Shown here piece by piece: positions 42,265 to 50,405 of a stretch of 64,000 nt of DNA; the first letter of the stretch is position 1, and each line of letters opens with the position of its first letter. The DNA comes from a bacterium (GTDB lineage Bacteria; Babelota; Babeliae; Babelales; Vermiphilaceae). The position numbers and the translations under genes were made by a program. The notes below the pieces were generated by a model. That model saw only the letters and a program-made list of their open reading frames with translations. It did no database searches and was not told the DNA's origin. The stretch spans positions 248,001 through 312,000 of the forward strand of contig CP064961.1 in the NCBI GenBank assembly GCA_016699125.1, given 5' to 3'.

Positions 42265-44769
42265 CTATTTTCTTCTTTTTAAAGCAAGAGATTTTTGTCT
42301 TTCCTGTTTTTTGGCTGTACTGACTATAGAAGAAACAGCTGTTTTTTTAGTGGTTCGCTTTTTTAAGATGAACGGATCTTTTTCTAATGCTATTTTCAGG
42401 ACATCATCCATTGTATTGACTTCTTTGATTTCAAGGTCGGCAAAATCAACCTCTTTTTTGATTTCCAAAAGATCGTCATGATTTTCTGAAGGGACGATGA
42501 CAGTTTTAATGCCGTGTTGTTTTGCTGATATCAGTTTTTCCTTCAGGCCACCAATTGCAAGGACACGTCCTTGTAGTGTAATTTCGCCTGTCATTGCCAA
42601 CGCTTCCTTTGCCGGATTTTCCGTAAGTGATGATATAAGCGCTGTACAGATGGTTATGCCTGCAGAAGGGCCGTCCTTAGGGGTTGCTCCTTCTGGAATA
42701 TGGACATGAATATCTTTTTGATTATGAAAGTTTGCATTTAACCCTAGGTTTTTTGATCGTGATCTGATATAACTTAATGCTGCATGTGCTGATTCTTGCA
42801 TCACTTCGCCCAGTTGCCCGGTTAAATTTATCGTACCTTTTCCTTGCAAAGCGGCCGCCTCAATTTCTAACACATCTCCCCCTACTTCAGTCCATGCAAG
42901 ACCGATGGCCAGACCAATGCGTTTTTTTGCTTGATTGAGACTAGTTTTTTTGAATGGTGGGTTACCCAACCACTCTCTAATTTTTTCGATGGTTAAAAAC
43001 TGTTTACCTACTTTTTTACTTTCAAGTAAAAGCTGAATAACTTTTCTCATCAGTTTTGCCAAAACTCGATCAAGTTGTCTAACACCAGCTTCTTTCGTGT
43101 ATTCTTCGACAATCATCTGCAAAAGATTGCGAGCAAGATGAAAGTTATTTTTACTTAATCCATATTCCTTGAGATTGCGTGGAATTAAAAATGATTCTGC
43201 AATATCGATCTTTTCTTCTTCCGTGTATCCAGAAAGTTGTATTACATCTAATCTATCAAGGAGTGCATACGGAATATTCTCAAGCATGTTTGCTGTAGTG
43301 ATAAACATTACTTTTGAAAGGTCATATTCGGTATCTAAAAAATGATCCATGAATGTTTTATTTTGTTCAGGGTCGAGTACTTCAAGGAGTCCAGCTGCAG
43401 GGTCTCCATGTACATCGCGTGACATTTTATCTATCTCGTCAAGCAGAATAACCGGATTTATGGTTTTTGCTCTTTTCATTGCTTGGATGATTTTTCCTGG
43501 CAATGCGCCGATATAGGTACGTCTATGACCGCGTATTTCTGCTTCATCTCTGACCCCGCCCAAAGCAATTCGTACAAACTCTCTGCCCAACGCCTCTGCA
43601 ATCGACACGGCAAGTGAAGTTTTTCCCACACCTGGAGGCCCAACAAAACAGATAATCGGGCTTTTTGACATATTTTGTGAATATTTTTTTGCTGCTAAAA
43701 ATTCAACGATGCGTTCTTTAAGCTTTTTAAGCCCGGAATGATTTTTGTCTAGTATTTTTATAGCTTCATTAATGCTGACACTATCTTTGCTTTCTTTTGA
43801 CCAAGGCAAAGATAAAATCCAATCAATATAATTACGACTTACAACAGCTTCTGATGAAAGCGGTTGCATCTGTTCAAGGCGTTTTAGCTCTTTTTCAACT
43901 TTCTCTTTTGCATCTTTTGGAAGTTGGAGTTTTTTGATCTTTGATCGCATCGCATCTATTTCTGCTGACTGATCGTCCCGACCAAGCTCTTTTTGTATTG
44001 CTTTGATCTGTTCTGTTAAATAATATTCTCGTTGATTTTTCTCTACTTGATTTTGGATATGTCCATGTATTTTTTGTTCTATTTTAACAATGTCTATCTC
44101 TTTTTTTAAGCTTTTGCATACTGCAATGATACGTGGAGTTAGTGCAGGGATTTCCAAAATATTTTGTCTATCTGTATAACCTAATGTGTTAATTTGAATG
44201 GCTATTGTATCCGTAATATGGTCCATGTCGCTAGGAGTTTTGACCATGCTTGTCAAATCAGCAGGAGCTTTTTCATTATATTGTGTATAAATAGCATACA
44301 GTGAACATAGTTCTCGCCATGCGGCCTCAAGTTCAATGGTATATTCTAAGCCGATCGTTGGGATGTCTTGACAGGTTACACTTAAAAATGGTCCTGTGTC
44401 ATACAAATCAAGCATCTGTGAACGACAAATTCCTTCAGTTAATACCTTTAAATTTCCATTAGGCATTCTCGCAACTTGTAGAATTGTAGCTCTTGTTCCC
44501 ACAATGTACAGATCATCTTTCGTAGGGATTTCTGTTTTCGCGTCCTTTTGCGTTGTAATAAATACGTTCCTATCATGCTTGAGCGCGTACTCGACTGCTT
44601 CAATGGACAGGTCTCTGCCCGCTATAATGGGAATAACGGTTTTGGGGAGGATTACAACGTTTTTAAGTGGCAAAAGTGGTAATTTATTCTCTACCGATGT
44701 TGTGTCAGGTTTAGGAATTTCGCCGACTTTTTTAGGTCCTTGTACTATTTGTTCTTCGATTGCAGCCAT
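42265..44769 (-). CDS. lon: ATP-dependent protease Lon
   Basis: 834 residues, cytoplasmic AAA+ protease. N-terminal LON substrate domain (LPLLPLKNVVILPKTVIPI), coiled-coil, AAA+ module with Walker A GPPGVGKTSLA and Walker B ILLDEIDKM, then the Ser-Lys protease with DGPSAG (Ser about 702) and GLKEK (Lys about 745). An approximately 30-residue basic C-terminal tail (KKRTTKKTAV...KSLALKRRK) is longer than in E. coli. A short inverted repeat (CTTTTTATT / AATAAAAAG, 44787-44809) lies in the leader and might act in regulation. Confidence 0.95.
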   Translation of the reverse strand: MAAIEEQIVQGPKKVGEIPKPDTTSVENKLPLLPLKNVVILPKTVIPIIAGRDLSIEAVEYALKHDRNVFITTQKDAKTEIPTKDDLYIVGTRATILQVARMPNGNLKVLTEGICRSQMLDLYDTGPFLSVTCQDIPTIGLEYTIELEAAWRELCSLYAIYTQYNEKAPADLTSMVKTPSDMDHITDTIAIQINTLGYTDRQNILEIPALTPRIIAVCKSLKKEIDIVKIEQKIHGHIQNQVEKNQREYYLTEQIKAIQKELGRDDQSAEIDAMRSKIKKLQLPKDAKEKVEKELKRLEQMQPLSSEAVVSRNYIDWILSLPWSKESKDSVSINEAIKILDKNHSGLKKLKERIVEFLAAKKYSQNMSKSPIICFVGPPGVGKTSLAVSIAEALGREFVRIALGGVRDEAEIRGHRRTYIGALPGKIIQAMKRAKTINPVILLDEIDKMSRDVHGDPAAGLLEVLDPEQNKTFMDHFLDTEYDLSKVMFITTANMLENIPYALLDRLDVIQLSGYTEEEKIDIAESFLIPRNLKEYGLSKNNFHLARNLLQMIVEEYTKEAGVRQLDRVLAKLMRKVIQLLLESKKVGKQFLTIEKIREWLGNPPFKKTSLNQAKKRIGLAIGLAWTEVGGDVLEIEAAALQGKGTINLTGQLGEVMQESAHAALSYIRSRSKNLGLNANFHNQKDIHVHIPEGATPKDGPSAGITICTALISSLTENPAKEALAMTGEITLQGRVLAIGGLKEKLISAKQHGIKTVIVPSENHDDLLEIKKEVDFADLEIKEVNTMDDVLKIALEKDPFILKKRTTKKTAVSSIVSTAKKQERQKSLALKRRK

Positions 44770-45155
44770 AATATCCCTTCAGTGTTCTTTTTATTCAGAT
44801 AATAAAAAGACGCTCATCTTTACTGGTCTGTATATTCAAAATCTAAAGATACGGCCAGGAGACAGTTTTGAGTTGGTTATTTATAATCGTTTACGTATTA
44901 GTATAGCTTTTTTAAATATTTGTACAAGAAAAAACTAGTATGAACTTAAATTTAAATCTCTATTTTGAAATTAATATTATTTTGAAACATGCTTAATTTG
45001 TTGTTATATTAGGTATGGTTTTTTTTATGTATTGATCTATACTATAAACTAGATTTGTAATTGTACAATGCATAATTTTACGGGAAGAAGAGGGATATTG
45101 TTAAGATCTGTCATGAATTTTAAAAAGACAGTATTTGATTGAAAAGGAAAAAGCT
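44770..45155. other. Divergent intergenic region between lon and the NTT genes
   Basis: About 390 bases without a supported gene. It must hold the lon promoter (minus) and the NTT promoter (plus). Apart from the small lon-leader inverted repeat I see AT-rich sequence and no convincing -35/-10 pair. Confidence 0.5.
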
Positions 45156-45212
45156 ATGGTGAATAAATATACAAGTTTTACTGTTATTTTGAAAGGATGT
45201 TATCAATGTTAA
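45156..45212 (+). CDS. Candidate 18-codon leader peptide overlapping the first NTT gene
   Basis: ATG GTG start with AAAGGA eight bases upstream, encoding MVNKYTSFTVILKGCYQC, with TAA at 45210-45212. It overlaps the NTT start codon (45206) in another frame. A well-placed ribosome-binding site and overlap with the next start suggest translational coupling or attenuation-like control. Nothing in the peptide itself (no run of one amino acid) identifies the signal; it may be chance. Confidence 0.35.
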   Translation: MVNKYTSFTVILKGCYQC

Positions 45213-46561
45213 AGCGGATTGCGGCTACATTGTGGGGAAACTTTGAGAGTGCCCAAGAGGTTAAAAAGTTTGCCTATTTGGCGAGTATATTTGGTTTAAT
45301 CATCGGAGTTTATTGGAGTTTAAGACCAATAAAAGACAGTGCGTTCTTGTCTATTGTGGGTGGTGACTATCTGCCTTATGCAAAAATTTTGTCAGTTGGG
45401 GTAACCATCATAGTGGTCTTGCTTTATGGCAAGCTTGTGGATATGTTTTCTCGGTATAAAGTGTTCTACGGCATTGTTACCTTTTATGCTATTTTGGCAG
45501 CACTTTTTGCGTGGGCTTTCAATGATCCTCAGATAGGTTTTTTAAATACCACAACAAGTCCAGACAGGTTTATTGGATGGGCATTTTATGTGTGGGTAGA
45601 AAGTTTCGGTTCCCTGATTGTTGCGCTCTTTTGGGCAATAACCACTGATATTACATTGCCTGAGTCTGCAAAACGTGGTTTCCCTATTATAATGTTACTT
45701 GGACAGCTTGGTAACATTTGTGGGCCTTTCTTTTTGAATACAAAGCGATTGGGCCTTTCACACAGTGCGCCGATTGTTGCTATCTGTGCGGCTTTGATGT
45801 TTATTATTGTGGCACTGTTCTTCCTGTTTTGTAATAGTATGGGCAAAGCAGAGTTGGCAGGATATCATCAAGGAGAAGCTTCACATGATACAGAGCCTGG
45901 ATTTTTTGAAGGTGTTAAGTTGCTTTTAACACATAAATATCTTTTGGCATTATTTTTTATTGTCAGTGTTTATGAATTGATTATTACTATTATTGATAAT
46001 CATTTCAAGCAAGCTGTCAACAGTGCTTTTGCATCAGAAGCTTTGCGTAGCGCATATTTGTCAGAATATGCTGTTTGGGTTGGTATTATTTCAAGCGTCT
46101 GTGTATTGCTTGGAATCAATAATATTCAACGTCACTTAGGTATTGTTATATCGTTAATTTTGACACCGGTATTAGTGTTGACTGCTGTGGTATGGATTAA
46201 ATTTAATCCATTATCAATTGAAAGTGCTTTTTGGATTATGAGTTTGTCAAAAGCTGTTAACTATGCATTAAATGCGCCAACCTTAAAGCAGCTTTATATT
46301 CCAACATCAAAAGATGCTAAGTATAAAGCGCAAGCATGGATTGAAATGTTTGGTTCTCGCGCAGCAAAAGGGGTTGCGTCATCTGTGAATTTGCAGCGTA
46401 TTGCTATTATGAAAACATATGGGGCGGTGGATGGTCTGTCAGTGTTTTTGACAATGACTACTGCAGCTTCATTTGGATTAGTAGCTGTCTGGATTTTGGT
46501 GGCAATGTTTGCAGCAACAGCTTACAATAAAGCAATTAAAGAAAATACTATTGTTTGCTAA
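45206..46561 (+). CDS. ADP/ATP-type nucleotide transporter (NTT/TLC family), copy 1
   Basis: 451 residues from ATG 45206 (AAAGGA upstream; an earlier in-frame ATG at 45197 lies inside that site). About eleven to twelve transmembrane helices. The family start (KFAYLASIFGLIIGVYWSLRPIKDSAF) and the ending near LKQLYIPTSKDAKYKAQAWIEMFGSRAAKG are typical of NTT proteins, which let Chlamydia, Rickettsia and plastids exchange ADP for host ATP or import NTPs. It lies just before a second paralogue, so division of labour (energy exchange versus nucleotide import) is plausible. Confidence 0.9.
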   Translation: MLKRIAATLWGNFESAQEVKKFAYLASIFGLIIGVYWSLRPIKDSAFLSIVGGDYLPYAKILSVGVTIIVVLLYGKLVDMFSRYKVFYGIVTFYAILAALFAWAFNDPQIGFLNTTTSPDRFIGWAFYVWVESFGSLIVALFWAITTDITLPESAKRGFPIIMLLGQLGNICGPFFLNTKRLGLSHSAPIVAICAALMFIIVALFFLFCNSMGKAELAGYHQGEASHDTEPGFFEGVKLLLTHKYLLALFFIVSVYELIITIIDNHFKQAVNSAFASEALRSAYLSEYAVWVGIISSVCVLLGINNIQRHLGIVISLILTPVLVLTAVVWIKFNPLSIESAFWIMSLSKAVNYALNAPTLKQLYIPTSKDAKYKAQAWIEMFGSRAAKGVASSVNLQRIAIMKTYGAVDGLSVFLTMTTAASFGLVAVWILVAMFAATAYNKAIKENTIVC

Positions 46562-46706
46562 GTGTAACGTGTACAAAAATTGGTTATGCATAGATTTTTA
46601 TTATTGTATGATAGTTTTTAGAATGAATGGCTTCGCTCTCAGTTTGGGTGTGGAGCCATCGTTTTAAGGGCCAATGTCAAAAAACAGATATACTGAGAGG
46701 AAACAT

Positions 46707-48092
46707 ATGATTGCGGTCAAAAAGGTTTTTAAAGCACTTTTTAATATTGAGCCTCAAGAACGATTAAAAATACTTTTTTTAAGCATATCTTTTTTTCTAA
46801 TTATCGGAGCTTACACGATTACACGTGAGCTTAAAAGTTCTCTATTCATGGGCATTGTAGGCCTCAAATATGTACCATGGGCCAAGTTTGTAACAATGGG
46901 GTTACTTGTACCACTTATTTTCTTCTATTCAAAGCTTGTTGACTCTGTTAGTCGATATCAGCTTCTTTCCTGGTACTGTGCTTTTTATGGATTAGCAGGT
47001 CTATTCTTTGCTTACTACATTGGTGATCCTATTATTGGAATACCTAACTCTGAAACATCACCGTATCGGTTGTTAGGATGGTTGTTTTATTTCTTTATAG
47101 AGTCGTATACACCGTTTGTTGTCAGTGTTTTTTGGGCATTCGCAAATTCTATCACCACCCCTGACGGTGCACGTAAAAATTATGGGTTTATTGTTTCTGG
47201 TTCGAAGTTAGGTGGCATGTTTACCTCAGGTTTTGCATGGTACCTATTTGGAATCAGTGGAAATCATCAAGCAGCTGTTTTTTCAGATGTTACAGCACAT
47301 CAGATTATCCTGGTTTTATCATCCGCAATGTTGCTTTGCGTACCACTTGCGCTTTATTTGTTGATGAAGTTTGTTCCTTCAGACCATTTACATGGTTATG
47401 AAGCTGCCTATCAACTTGAAAAAAAGAAAGAAGCGAGTGGAAAAGATTCTGGTGGTGTTTTTGCTGGTATCGATATGTTTGGCAAATATCCCTATGTGTT
47501 CGGCATTTTTCTGTTAGTGTTTTTTTATGAGTTGCTTAATGTGGTACTTGGTTACTTGAGACTTGGGGTTGCAGAAGCGAATGCTCAAAATATATCAGAT
47601 GTCAGTCGCCTTCTTTTTGAAATGATGTTTAAAACTCATGCTATTGGATTAATTATTTCAGCATTGGGAACACGAACGCTTTTTCAGATGTTGGGTACAA
47701 CGTTGTGTCTTTTGTTGGTTCCGTTACTAAATGGACTTTTTTTACTTTATTTAATGGTTGAAACAACACCTACTGTTTTGGTCAATGCCTTTGTGTTGTT
47801 TAAAGCGTTACATTATGCTTTTTCATGGCCATTACGTGAAAGTCTTTATATTCCAACGGTTAAAGAGATTAAGTTCAAGTCACGATCTTGGGTTGATGCA
47901 TTTGGAAGCAAGATTGCTCGTACTGCCGGATCGATGTTTAATGTTATAGCAGCTTCCATGGGATCGAAACTATTGTTGCCAATGCATTCATTCTTTTTTG
48001 CCCTTGTGGTTGGTGCGTGGTTTTTAGTTTCGTTTATGTTGGGAAGAAAATTTGAGCAAGCCGTGCGAGATAACGAGGTAATTGGATCCTGA
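46707..48092 (+). CDS. ADP/ATP-type nucleotide transporter (NTT/TLC family), copy 2
   Basis: 461 residues from ATG 46707, with GAGAGGAAAC directly upstream; 33 bases of in-frame sequence before it have weaker signals. The same layout as copy 1: FFLIIGAYTITRELKSSLFMG opening, then multiple transmembrane helices and the ending LYIPTVKEIKFKSRSWVDAFGSKIARTAGS. The two copies are clearly related but diverged. A 145-base gap between them includes a weak hairpin, so they may form one transcript. Confidence 0.9.
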   Translation: MIAVKKVFKALFNIEPQERLKILFLSISFFLIIGAYTITRELKSSLFMGIVGLKYVPWAKFVTMGLLVPLIFFYSKLVDSVSRYQLLSWYCAFYGLAGLFFAYYIGDPIIGIPNSETSPYRLLGWLFYFFIESYTPFVVSVFWAFANSITTPDGARKNYGFIVSGSKLGGMFTSGFAWYLFGISGNHQAAVFSDVTAHQIILVLSSAMLLCVPLALYLLMKFVPSDHLHGYEAAYQLEKKKEASGKDSGGVFAGIDMFGKYPYVFGIFLLVFFYELLNVVLGYLRLGVAEANAQNISDVSRLLFEMMFKTHAIGLIISALGTRTLFQMLGTTLCLLLVPLLNGLFLLYLMVETTPTVLVNAFVLFKALHYAFSWPLRESLYIPTVKEIKFKSRSWVDAFGSKIARTAGSMFNVIAASMGSKLLLPMHSFFFALVVGAWFLVSFMLGRKFEQAVRDNEVIGS

Positions 48093-48148
48093 ATTGAGAG
48101 TAGAGGTTTACTTTTTAGATATCAATATTGAAAAATTGGATAGGTAAA

Positions 48149-48176
48149 TTGCAAATCAATTTTGTTTTGTTATAAT
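48149..48176 (+). promoter_or_regulatory. rpsB promoter
   Basis: TTGCAA, 16-base spacer and exact TATAAT, 42 bases upstream of the rpsB ATG. Strong promoter fitting a ribosomal-protein gene. Confidence 0.65.
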
Positions 48177-48217
48177 AGAGCGTGTGATTTTACGTTTATT
48201 TTGAAGAAAGGTTGTTC

Positions 48218-49111
48218 ATGATCGATTATCGTAAGTTGATCGATAGTGGTGTACATTTTGGCCATCAAACATCTCGGTGGTGTCCTAAAATGCAGTCATA
48301 TATTTTTGGTGTGAAGAATAAGACCCACTTGATTGATGTTACAAAGACTGCACGGCAGACTGATAAAGCACGTGCATTTTTGGAAAAACTTACTGCTGAA
48401 GGAAAGCTTATTTTGTGGATAGGAACAAAAAAAGCTGCAAATAAGGCAATACAAGATTTAGCACAAGAAGTTAATATGCCTTTTGTAACACATCGTTGGG
48501 TTGGTGGCACATTGAGCAACTTTTCACAGGTAAAAAAATCTGTAACAAAGCTCTTGCATCTTGAAGAAGTTTTACAAAAAGGTGATAAAACAACTGCACA
48601 TTACACCAAAAAAGAGCTGAATGTCATTCAAAAGGTAGTTGAGCGCTTAGATCGGTCAGTTGGTGGCTTGAAAAAACTTGTATGGCCTGTTGGAGCTATT
48701 GTGGTTGTTGATGTAAGCAAAGAAGCATCGGCGGTCAGAGAAGCTAAAAAAATGGGAATTCCTGTAGTTGCTTTGGTTGATACTAATGGTGATCCTTCTT
48801 TAGTTGATTATGTGATTCCAGGCAATGATGATGATCCAAAGGCTATTGCTGTGATTATCGACTATCTGAAAGAGGGTGTCAAAGCTGGTATTGCTGTTGC
48901 AGGACAAAAAGGTTCTGTTGCTGCACAAAAAGCTGTTGATGCAGAAGAAGCTCAAGACATTGTTAGTCAAACTTTGGTGTTGGGAGCTGATGAAGAAGCT
49001 GTTTCTTCAGATGATGCAAAGAAGAAAGTTTTGCGTAAACCTCCAGTAAAAGGGGGAATGCCACAACAAAAACGTTCATCTTATAATAATAAGAAGGTTG
49101 AAGAAGAGTAA
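48218..49111 (+). CDS. rpsB: 30S ribosomal protein S2
   Basis: 297 residues from ATG 48218 with AAAGG upstream. Core S2 motifs: IDSGVHFGHQTSRW, THRWVGGTLSNF, RSVGGLKKLVWP, VDTNGDPSLVDYVIPGNDDD. Unlike most S2 proteins (about 230-250) it carries an extra C-terminal tail of about 60-70 residues rich in Ala, Asp, Glu and Lys. The usual partner gene tsf does not follow; a tRNA gene does. Confidence 0.95.
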   Translation: MIDYRKLIDSGVHFGHQTSRWCPKMQSYIFGVKNKTHLIDVTKTARQTDKARAFLEKLTAEGKLILWIGTKKAANKAIQDLAQEVNMPFVTHRWVGGTLSNFSQVKKSVTKLLHLEEVLQKGDKTTAHYTKKELNVIQKVVERLDRSVGGLKKLVWPVGAIVVVDVSKEASAVREAKKMGIPVVALVDTNGDPSLVDYVIPGNDDDPKAIAVIIDYLKEGVKAGIAVAGQKGSVAAQKAVDAEEAQDIVSQTLVLGADEEAVSSDDAKKKVLRKPPVKGGMPQQKRSSYNNKKVEEE

Positions 49112-49128
49112 GCATTGAAATGAATGAC

Positions 49129-49220
49129 GGAGAGGTGTCTGAGTGGTTGAAAGAGCACGATTGGAAATCGTGTATGTCTTGAAAAAGGCATCGAGGGTTC
49201 GAATCCCTCTCTCTCCACCA
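49129..49220 (+). tRNA. tRNA-Ser(GGA)
   Basis: 92 nt class II tRNA: 7-bp acceptor stem (GGAGAGG), D-arm, anticodon stem CACGA/TCGTG with 7-base loop TTGGAAA giving anticodon GGA, a long variable arm (TATGTCTTGAAAAAGGCATC), T-arm GAGGG-TTCGAAT-CCCTC and encoded CCA. The discriminator base before CCA is A, where serine tRNAs normally have G. Reads UCU/UCC codons. Confidence 0.93.
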
Positions 49221-49421
49221 GAAAAAACGTACATTCAATGTAATTAAAAATTGGGTGGCTTGTAACTGTTTTGCAGATCAAACTTGTCAGGTTCGAAAGA
49301 AAGCAGCAAAGGTTTGTAGGTAGTGTATGGGTCACCTTTTGTTTTATAAACTTTGCAGGTTCTTTTTGTAACGTTTAACTTGAAGTTATTCGACTTTGCA
49401 GTAGTTTTTTAAAACAGTTTT

Positions 49422-49450
49422 TTGAATTATTTGTTAAATTGTACTATAAT
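49422..49450 (+). promoter_or_regulatory. Predicted promoter of the 49508 gene
   Basis: TTGAAT, 17-base spacer and exact TATAAT, 57 bases upstream of the GTG start. The rest of 49221-49507 shows no supported gene. Confidence 0.6.
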
Positions 49451-49507
49451 AAAAAAGATAAATAAAATATAAGTATAATTTTCAAAAAGTATAAGTGGGG
49501 TTCTATT

Positions 49508-50332
49508 GTGCCTTATGTAATTGAGAATAATAAAAATTTTTTTGTTTTGATGGTTGTTTGCTTTTTATTGCAACATAGTTTTGAAATTGTGTGTGGAAGA
49601 AATGGGGTAAAAGACTACACGGAGGCTGCGCTACAAAAACAAGAACGTAATATGACTGACGGTGAACTGAGCCTTTTAATAAGTGGGTTTGAAGGAAAAA
49701 AATCAGCCATTAACACTACATGCATCTGGTTACCACTGCTTGGAATAGGGACGCTAGACGCGCTTGTGTATTGGCAAGCTGATGGTCATCCATATGTACA
49801 AGGGGTAGTTGGATTGAGTAGTATTTGGCTTGCTGTAACGGCGGGCGTAACAGTTTATAATAAGTTAAAACTCAATAGCCAACCTGAAATACCACCTAAC
49901 CTTGCTGAATTTAAAAAGATGTCGCCTGATGTTGAAAATCTAATACGAACACAAGGCGTAATACATTTTCAACAGGAATTAGGGGGCACTCAAGCAGAAG
50001 TTGATCATCTGCGGGGTGGCTTTCAGGCTCCAGTTGAAATAGCAAATTATGATCAGGCAAGCCAGCAAAAATGGCTTCAATCATGCCTCTCTGCTCCTCA
50101 ACCTTCTGAACGACTGCAAAGGGGTGCAAATATACTTCAGGGTGAAGTAAACAATTCTGAAAAAGCGTTCATTTTTTCTTACGCACAAGCGTGTAATCAA
50201 AAAGCAGAAGAAGCACAAAAAGTCTGTGAACTGTGGAACTCCACCTATGAATTTATGGGCGTTGTTACGTTGTATGTGGGATATGTACTTGTGCTTTCAA
50301 AAATCGCATCGACTCTGAGTGGCCAAAACTGA
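49508..50332 (+). CDS. Secreted/membrane protein, unknown function
   Basis: 274 residues starting at GTG 49508 (GGGG nearby). N-terminal hydrophobic segment (FFVLMVVCFLLQHSFEIVCG), then two more hydrophobic stretches (WLPLLGIGTLDALVYW, VQGVVGLSSIWLAVTAG), a long polar/coiled region and one C-terminal helix (FMGVVTLYVGYVLVLSKIA). About four transmembrane segments. No family recognised. Promoter immediately upstream; a large inverted repeat (CACTGTT/AACAGTG, 50337-50375) follows the stop. Confidence 0.68.
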   Translation: MPYVIENNKNFFVLMVVCFLLQHSFEIVCGRNGVKDYTEAALQKQERNMTDGELSLLISGFEGKKSAINTTCIWLPLLGIGTLDALVYWQADGHPYVQGVVGLSSIWLAVTAGVTVYNKLKLNSQPEIPPNLAEFKKMSPDVENLIRTQGVIHFQQELGGTQAEVDHLRGGFQAPVEIANYDQASQQKWLQSCLSAPQPSERLQRGANILQGEVNNSEKAFIFSYAQACNQKAEEAQKVCELWNSTYEFMGVVTLYVGYVLVLSKIASTLSGQN

Positions 50333-50405
50333 TTTACACTGTTACTTTTTTTAAAAAAAAGTATACTGAACAGTGATATTAAAAAACAGTTTTTGGAAAT
50401 AGGTC

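Noticed and set aside
46620..46670. Hairpin between the two NTT genes as a strong terminator
   Set aside because: Only about six base pairs (ATGGCT/AGCCAT) with a long loop and a short T stretch; too weak to claim transcription stops here.
50337..50375. CACTGTT...AACAGTG hairpin after the 49508 gene as a terminator
   Set aside because: The middle is a T-run/A-run that pairs internally, and there is no U-tract after the stem; left out as a called terminator.
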